The notes under the pieces: generated by a model
Told to the model about the DNA's origin: nothing
Databases searched by the model: none
Seen by the model: the letters and a program-made list of their open reading frames with translations, nothing else
Part shown: in pieces, positions 59,178-64,000 of the stretch
How the letters are laid out: each line of letters begins with the position of its first letter
Position numbering within the stretch: the first letter of the stretch is position 1
DNA from: G963720515 sp963720515
GTDB lineage: Bacteria; Actinomycetota; Thermoleophilia; Gaiellales; Gaiellaceae
DNA length: 64,000 nt
Reading direction: 5' to 3'
NCBI GenBank assembly: GCA_963720515.1
Contig: OY970397.1
Location: 868,001 to 932,000 of the forward strand
Translations under genes and position numbers: made by a program

Positions 59178-60155
59178 TCATCGTTTGCTTCGCGGATCGA
59201 GCGCGTCGCGGAGTCCGTCGCCGAGGAGGTTGAACGCGAGCGTGGTCATGATGAGGAAGAGCCCCGGGAAGAGCATGAGCCACCACGCGAACTGGAAAAT
59301 TGCGGAAGCGTCGGACAGCATCTGCCCCCAGGACGGCGTCGACTGCGGCACGCCGAGCCCGAGGTACGAGAGGCCCGCTTCGAAGAGGATGTTGCTCGGG
59401 ATCAGGAGCGTCGCGTAGACGATGATCGGCGCGAGCAGGTTCGGGAGCACCTCGCGGAACATGATCCGGATGTTCCCGGCGCCGAGCGAGCGCGCCGCCT
59501 CGATGAACTCGCGCTCGCGGATCGCGAGCGTGTTGCCGCGCACGATGCGCGCAATATACGGCCACGTGAAGATCGAGATCACGAAGACCACGAGCGTGAG
59601 GCCCGGCTTGATGAGTCCGTGGAGGCAACCCTGCGCCGTCGAGCTGCACGCGGCGACGATCCCGATCGCGAAGAGCAGGATCGGGATGGAGAGGATCACG
59701 TCGATCGTGCGCGAGATGAACGTGTCGGACTTCCCGCCGAAGAAGCCGGCCAGGAGGCCCATGATCGTCCCGACGAAGACGGCGACGCCGGTCGCGAGGA
59801 GCGCGACCTCGAGCGACGTGCGCGTCCCGTAGATCACGCGGACGAACACGTCGCGCCCGGCCTGGTCGGCGCCGAACCAGAACTCCTTGTTCGGGCCCTT
59901 CGGAAGGCCGAACTCGTCGGTCATCTCCCGCTGGAAGAGCTCGTTCGGCCCGTGGCCGGTCAGCCTCACGAAGAGCGGCGCGAAGATCGCGAGGAGGAAC
60001 AGGAAGGCGATGACGCCGAGGCCGATGAACGCGGCCTTGTCCTCCCTGAAGCGCGCCCAGAAGAGCTGCCGCGGCGAACGGCCCGAGACCTTCGTCTCGC
60101 CTTCCGGGCTGACCGGAACGGATGGCTCGTGGATTTCGGGTGCGACGGTCGCCAT
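59178..60155 (-). CDS. dppC: peptide ABC transporter permease (DppC/OppC)
   Basis: This 325-residue protein starts at ATG 60155. A cytoplasmic N-terminus with OppC_N motif (RQLFWARFREDKAAFIGLGV) is followed by one helix, a periplasmic loop and the permease domain with EAA loop EFIEAARSLGAGNIRIMFRE. The C-terminus GDGLRDALDPRSKR is typical for DppC. It is transcribed ahead of SBP1 and dppB. Confidence 0.93.
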   Translation of the reverse strand: MATVAPEIHEPSVPVSPEGETKVSGRSPRQLFWARFREDKAAFIGLGVIAFLFLLAIFAPLFVRLTGHGPNELFQREMTDEFGLPKGPNKEFWFGADQAGRDVFVRVIYGTRTSLEVALLATGVAVFVGTIMGLLAGFFGGKSDTFISRTIDVILSIPILLFAIGIVAACSSTAQGCLHGLIKPGLTLVVFVISIFTWPYIARIVRGNTLAIREREFIEAARSLGAGNIRIMFREVLPNLLAPIIVYATLLIPSNILFEAGLSYLGLGVPQSTPSWGQMLSDASAIFQFAWWLMLFPGLFLIMTTLAFNLLGDGLRDALDPRSKR

Positions 60156-60266
60156 AGCGTCTAGGTCCTCGGTTGCTGGGGCGCGAGTGTACTGCGGAAT
60201 CGGGCGCACTGCGAAAATGCGGCCGCCCGACCTTGAGTGAGACGTTCGACGGGCATGTCCGGTTAG

Positions 60267-61946
60267 CTATTCGGGGTCCACGGCCGCCAGGTTCACGAGG
60301 CCGAGGGGGTCGATCCGGAACGTGTCGCGGATCGAGAGTGACTCGAGGTTCGCGAACGTCGGCGAGTAGAGCGCGACCGCCGGAACGGCGCCGTCGCCGC
60401 CGGAGAGCACCTCCTCGGCCGCGCCGTAGAGGGCCTGGCGCACGTCCGCGTCCGGCTCGTGCTGCGCCGCCTCGAGGAACCGGTCGTAGCGGTTGTTGCA
60501 GAAGTTCGACTTGTTCCACTCCGAGCGGCAGGTCCAGAGCTCGAGCGGCGGCCAGGCGTCCGGCGCCGCCGCGGTGACGTCCGCCTGGAAGACGTCCACC
60601 GAGTCCAGGGAGAGCGGGCCCTCGAACGCGAGGAACTCCTCCGGCGGGCTCGAGCGGACGGTCGTCTGGATGCCGATCCGCCGCCAGGCGTCGCGGAGGG
60701 CGAGCGCGACGCCGAGCGTGCCCGGCTCGTCCACGCGCAGGAGCGTGAGCCGCCGCCGGACCGCGCCGGCCTGGGCGAGCTCGGCCTGGGCGGCCGTCAC
60801 GTCGCCGCCGGCCGGATACCACGGAGACGCGGGCAGCTCGCGGGCGCCGAGGACGCCGGGCGGCGTCACGCGGCGGGCCGGGTACTCGTCGCCGCGCAGC
60901 ACGTTCTCGATGAGCGCGCTGCGGTCGACCGCGAGCGCCATCGCGCGCCGCTGGTGCGGGTCCGGGATCGTCCGCAGGTTGAAGGCGTACGCAGCGGTCT
61001 CGAGGGAGGGGTACGCCTGGAACTCGCGGCGCTCGCGGAGCGCGGGGACGTCGGCGGCCGGAAGCGCCGCGCCGTCGAGCGCCTGCACCACGCCCTCGTC
61101 GAAGGCCTGCTCGCGCACCGCGGGATCGGTCAGGAACCGGCCCTCGACGCGGCCGAGCACGACGTGGCTCCGGCCGCGCCAGCGTCCGTTCCGGATGAGG
61201 GAGAAGCCCGTGTCCGTGAGCCGCGCGAGCCGGAACGGGCCGTTGGTCACGATCGTCTCCGGATCCGACCAGCCGTCCGGGACGCGGGAGACGACCGAGC
61301 GCGGCACGGCGAGGAAGGCCGGCGAGGCGAGGGCGGCCGGGAACCAGGGCTCGCGCGCGCGAAGCGTCACGTCGAGCACCCAGTTGCCCTCCGCGCGGAC
61401 CCCGACGCGGTCGAGGAGCGCGTCGCACCCGTCCTCGCAGCGGTTGTACGTGGCCGCGCCGACGAGGCCGAAGAGCTCCGGCGCGAGCGGCGAGTCGAGG
61501 TCGGACGAGAGCATCCGCTTCCACGCGAACTCGAAGTCGTGCGCCGTCACGGACTCGCCGTTCGACCAGCGGCCGTCCTTGCGCAGGAAGAAGCGGATGT
61601 GGCGCCCGTCCTCCGAGAACTCCCAGCGGCGGGCGAGCGAGGGCTGCGGGCGCCGGAGCTCGTCGAGGCGGACGAGCGGGTCGCTCAGGTTCCAGACGAG
61701 GTTCGCGGCCGTGTGGTCCACCGCGAAGGCCGGGTCGAGCGAGGTCGGCGGCTGCGCCCACGCCATCGTCAGCGTCGGGCCGGCGGGCGTCTTGCCGCGT
61801 GGCGTGGGGGCGCCCGGCGCCTCCGGGTCGTCGAGGCCCGAGCCGGCGGCGGCGAGCACGCCGACGCCGATCAGGACGAGCGTGATGATCCCCAGGTGGC
61901 TGCGCTCCCGGTAGCCGGGCGTTCGCCGGATCCGGGGAAGCCTCAT
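60267..61946 (-). CDS. peptide ABC transporter substrate-binding protein (SBP family 5), SBP2, membrane-anchored
   Basis: This 559-residue protein has a basic N-terminus (MRLPRIRRTPGYRERSHLG) and hydrophobic segment IITLVLIGVGVLAAAGSGLD with no lipobox Cys, so it is held by an N-terminal helix rather than lipid. SBP_bac_5 landmarks: LDPAFAVDHTAANLVWNL, HIRFFLRKDGRWSNGE, TAHDFEFAWKRML and RRAMALAVDRSALIENVL. It is the second binding protein for a single DppBC pair, and directly follows atpG. Confidence 0.88.
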   Translation of the reverse strand: MRLPRIRRTPGYRERSHLGIITLVLIGVGVLAAAGSGLDDPEAPGAPTPRGKTPAGPTLTMAWAQPPTSLDPAFAVDHTAANLVWNLSDPLVRLDELRRPQPSLARRWEFSEDGRHIRFFLRKDGRWSNGESVTAHDFEFAWKRMLSSDLDSPLAPELFGLVGAATYNRCEDGCDALLDRVGVRAEGNWVLDVTLRAREPWFPAALASPAFLAVPRSVVSRVPDGWSDPETIVTNGPFRLARLTDTGFSLIRNGRWRGRSHVVLGRVEGRFLTDPAVREQAFDEGVVQALDGAALPAADVPALRERREFQAYPSLETAAYAFNLRTIPDPHQRRAMALAVDRSALIENVLRGDEYPARRVTPPGVLGARELPASPWYPAGGDVTAAQAELAQAGAVRRRLTLLRVDEPGTLGVALALRDAWRRIGIQTTVRSSPPEEFLAFEGPLSLDSVDVFQADVTAAAPDAWPPLELWTCRSEWNKSNFCNNRYDRFLEAAQHEPDADVRQALYGAAEEVLSGGDGAVPAVALYSPTFANLESLSIRDTFRIDPLGLVNLAAVDPE

Positions 61947-61959
61947 GCCACGAGGCTAG

Positions 61960-62853
61960 CTAGCTCGTCAGCGCGTCCGCCCCGGCGACGACCTCGAGGA
62001 TCTCCTGCGTGATCTCCGCCTGGCGGGCCCGGTTCATCTCGAGTGTGAGCCGGTCGATCATCTCGTTCGCGTTCTTCGACGCGTTCCGCATCGCCGTCAT
62101 GCGCGCGCCGTGCTCGGACGCTGCGGATTCGAGGAGCCCGCGGAAGATGGTGGTCTCGAGGTACGTCGGGAGCAGCCGCTCGAGGATGAGCTCCGGCTCG
62201 GGCTCGTAGATGAAGTCGCCCTCGAGCGCGACCTCGTAGGCGCTGCGGTCCTCGTCCTCGTCGAGGGCGGTGCGCGGGATCGGGAGGATCGTCTCGGTCT
62301 CGACGTGCTGCGTGAGCGCGGAGACGAAGCGGTTGTAGACCATGGTCACGCGGTCGGCACCGCCATCGGCGTAGAGCTCGGCGACTGCGTGGGCGATCGC
62401 CTCCGCGTGGTGGTAGGTCGGCCGGTCGGTGAGGTCGACCCAGGCCTGCGTCACGTCGAAGCGTCGGAAGCGGAGCGTCGAGCGGCCCTTCTTGCCGACG
62501 GCGAGCCAGCGCACCTCCTGCCCCTGGGCCTCCGCCTCGCGGGCGAGCGCAACCGCCCGCCGGATGATCTGCGCGTTGAAGCCGCCGGCGAGGCCGCGGT
62601 CGCCGGTGAGGGCGAGGATCGCGACCGAGCCGACCGTCTCGCGCTCCGCGAGGAGCGGGAAGCCGCGCGCGGGGGTCGCCCGGGCGGTGCCGGTCATGAG
62701 CTCGCGCATCCGGTCGGCGTACGGGCGCAGCGCCTCGATGCGCGCCTCGGCCCGGCGGAGCTTCGCCGCGGCGACGAGCTCCATCGCCTTCGTGATCTTG
62801 CGCGTGTTCCGGACGGAGGAGACGCGCCGCTTGATGTCCTGGACCGACGCCAA
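61960..62853 (-). CDS. atpG: ATP synthase gamma subunit
   Basis: This 297-residue protein shows MASVQDIKRRVSSVRNTRKI, TKAMELVAAAKLRRAEARIE at the N-terminal helix, LTGDRGLAGGFNAQIIR, and the C-terminal helix MRNASKNANEMIDRLTLEMN with RARQAEITQEILEVVAG. It is the rotating central shaft. It starts three bases after the atpA stop, but the next gene downstream is a peptide-binding protein rather than atpD. Confidence 0.97.
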   Translation of the reverse strand: MASVQDIKRRVSSVRNTRKITKAMELVAAAKLRRAEARIEALRPYADRMRELMTGTARATPARGFPLLAERETVGSVAILALTGDRGLAGGFNAQIIRRAVALAREAEAQGQEVRWLAVGKKGRSTLRFRRFDVTQAWVDLTDRPTYHHAEAIAHAVAELYADGGADRVTMVYNRFVSALTQHVETETILPIPRTALDEDEDRSAYEVALEGDFIYEPEPELILERLLPTYLETTIFRGLLESAASEHGARMTAMRNASKNANEMIDRLTLEMNRARQAEITQEILEVVAGADALTS

Positions 62854-62856
62854 GGC

Positions 62857-64000
<1,144 letters not shown>

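Overview
The window is high-GC DNA with tightly packed genes, frequent GTG/TTG starts and start/stop overlaps (ATGA, GTGA, TAGTG). The gene content (prfB-ftsE-ftsX-ctpA, ssrA-smpB, secA-hpf-comF, LytR-CpsA-Psr, HxlR, ECF sigma with a SnoaL tail, many class-I lipoproteins) points to an actinobacterium, most like the deep-branching Thermoleophilia/Gaiellales. The taxonomic placement is inference from protein style, not a database match. No stretch over 300 bases lacks a gene. No CRISPR array, insertion sequence, rRNA or tRNA was seen.

Layout. 0-6.2 kb: end of a polysaccharide deacetylase, two SAM methyltransferases (one frameshifted and bracketed by a 26-bp direct repeat), and a sugar ABC transporter (binding protein, ATPase, permease). 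6.2-8.2 kb: a phospholipase-D protein and a ZIP-type membrane protein. 8.2-14.5 kb: a signalling island with two paralogous histidine kinases, two response regulators and an orphan TRAP-type binding protein fused to a duplicated C-terminal domain. One kinase keeps the phospho-accepting His but has lost the ATP-binding boxes. The other keeps the ATP-binding boxes but has lost the His. 14.5-20.8 kb: hypothetical genes, a ROK kinase, an ECF sigma factor, a divergent HxlR regulator/MFS exporter pair and a hydrolase. 20.9-25.6 kb: RNA quality control (tmRNA, SmpB, RNase R-like exonuclease, NYN-domain protein) and two VOC proteins. 25.6-29.7 kb: ctpA, ftsX, ftsE and prfB, the last with a programmed +1 frameshift. 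29.7-37.4 kb: YggU-like protein, an atypical aminotransferase, a methyltransferase, SecA, hibernation factor, ComF-like protein, a lipoprotein and a TlpA-like protein. 37.4-47.5 kb: M6 metalloprotease, two sugar-nucleotide transferases, MtnA, AhcY, a cupin, UDP-glucose dehydrogenase and an LCP protein, which suggests envelope glycan assembly plus SAM/methionine recycling. MetH at 47.5-51.2 kb completes the latter. 51.2-64 kb: ATP synthase genes atpA-atpG and atpD-atpC, same strand, separated by about 8.8 kb carrying a complete dipeptide ABC transporter with two binding proteins and a zinc-finger anti-sigma-like protein.

A quality caution: at least thirteen otherwise ordinary genes carry single-base frameshifts, clustered in 1.9-26.1 kb and 40.7-45.3 kb. 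Even housekeeping genes are hit, so residual sequence indels are likelier than true decay. The prfB frameshift is the exception and is functional.
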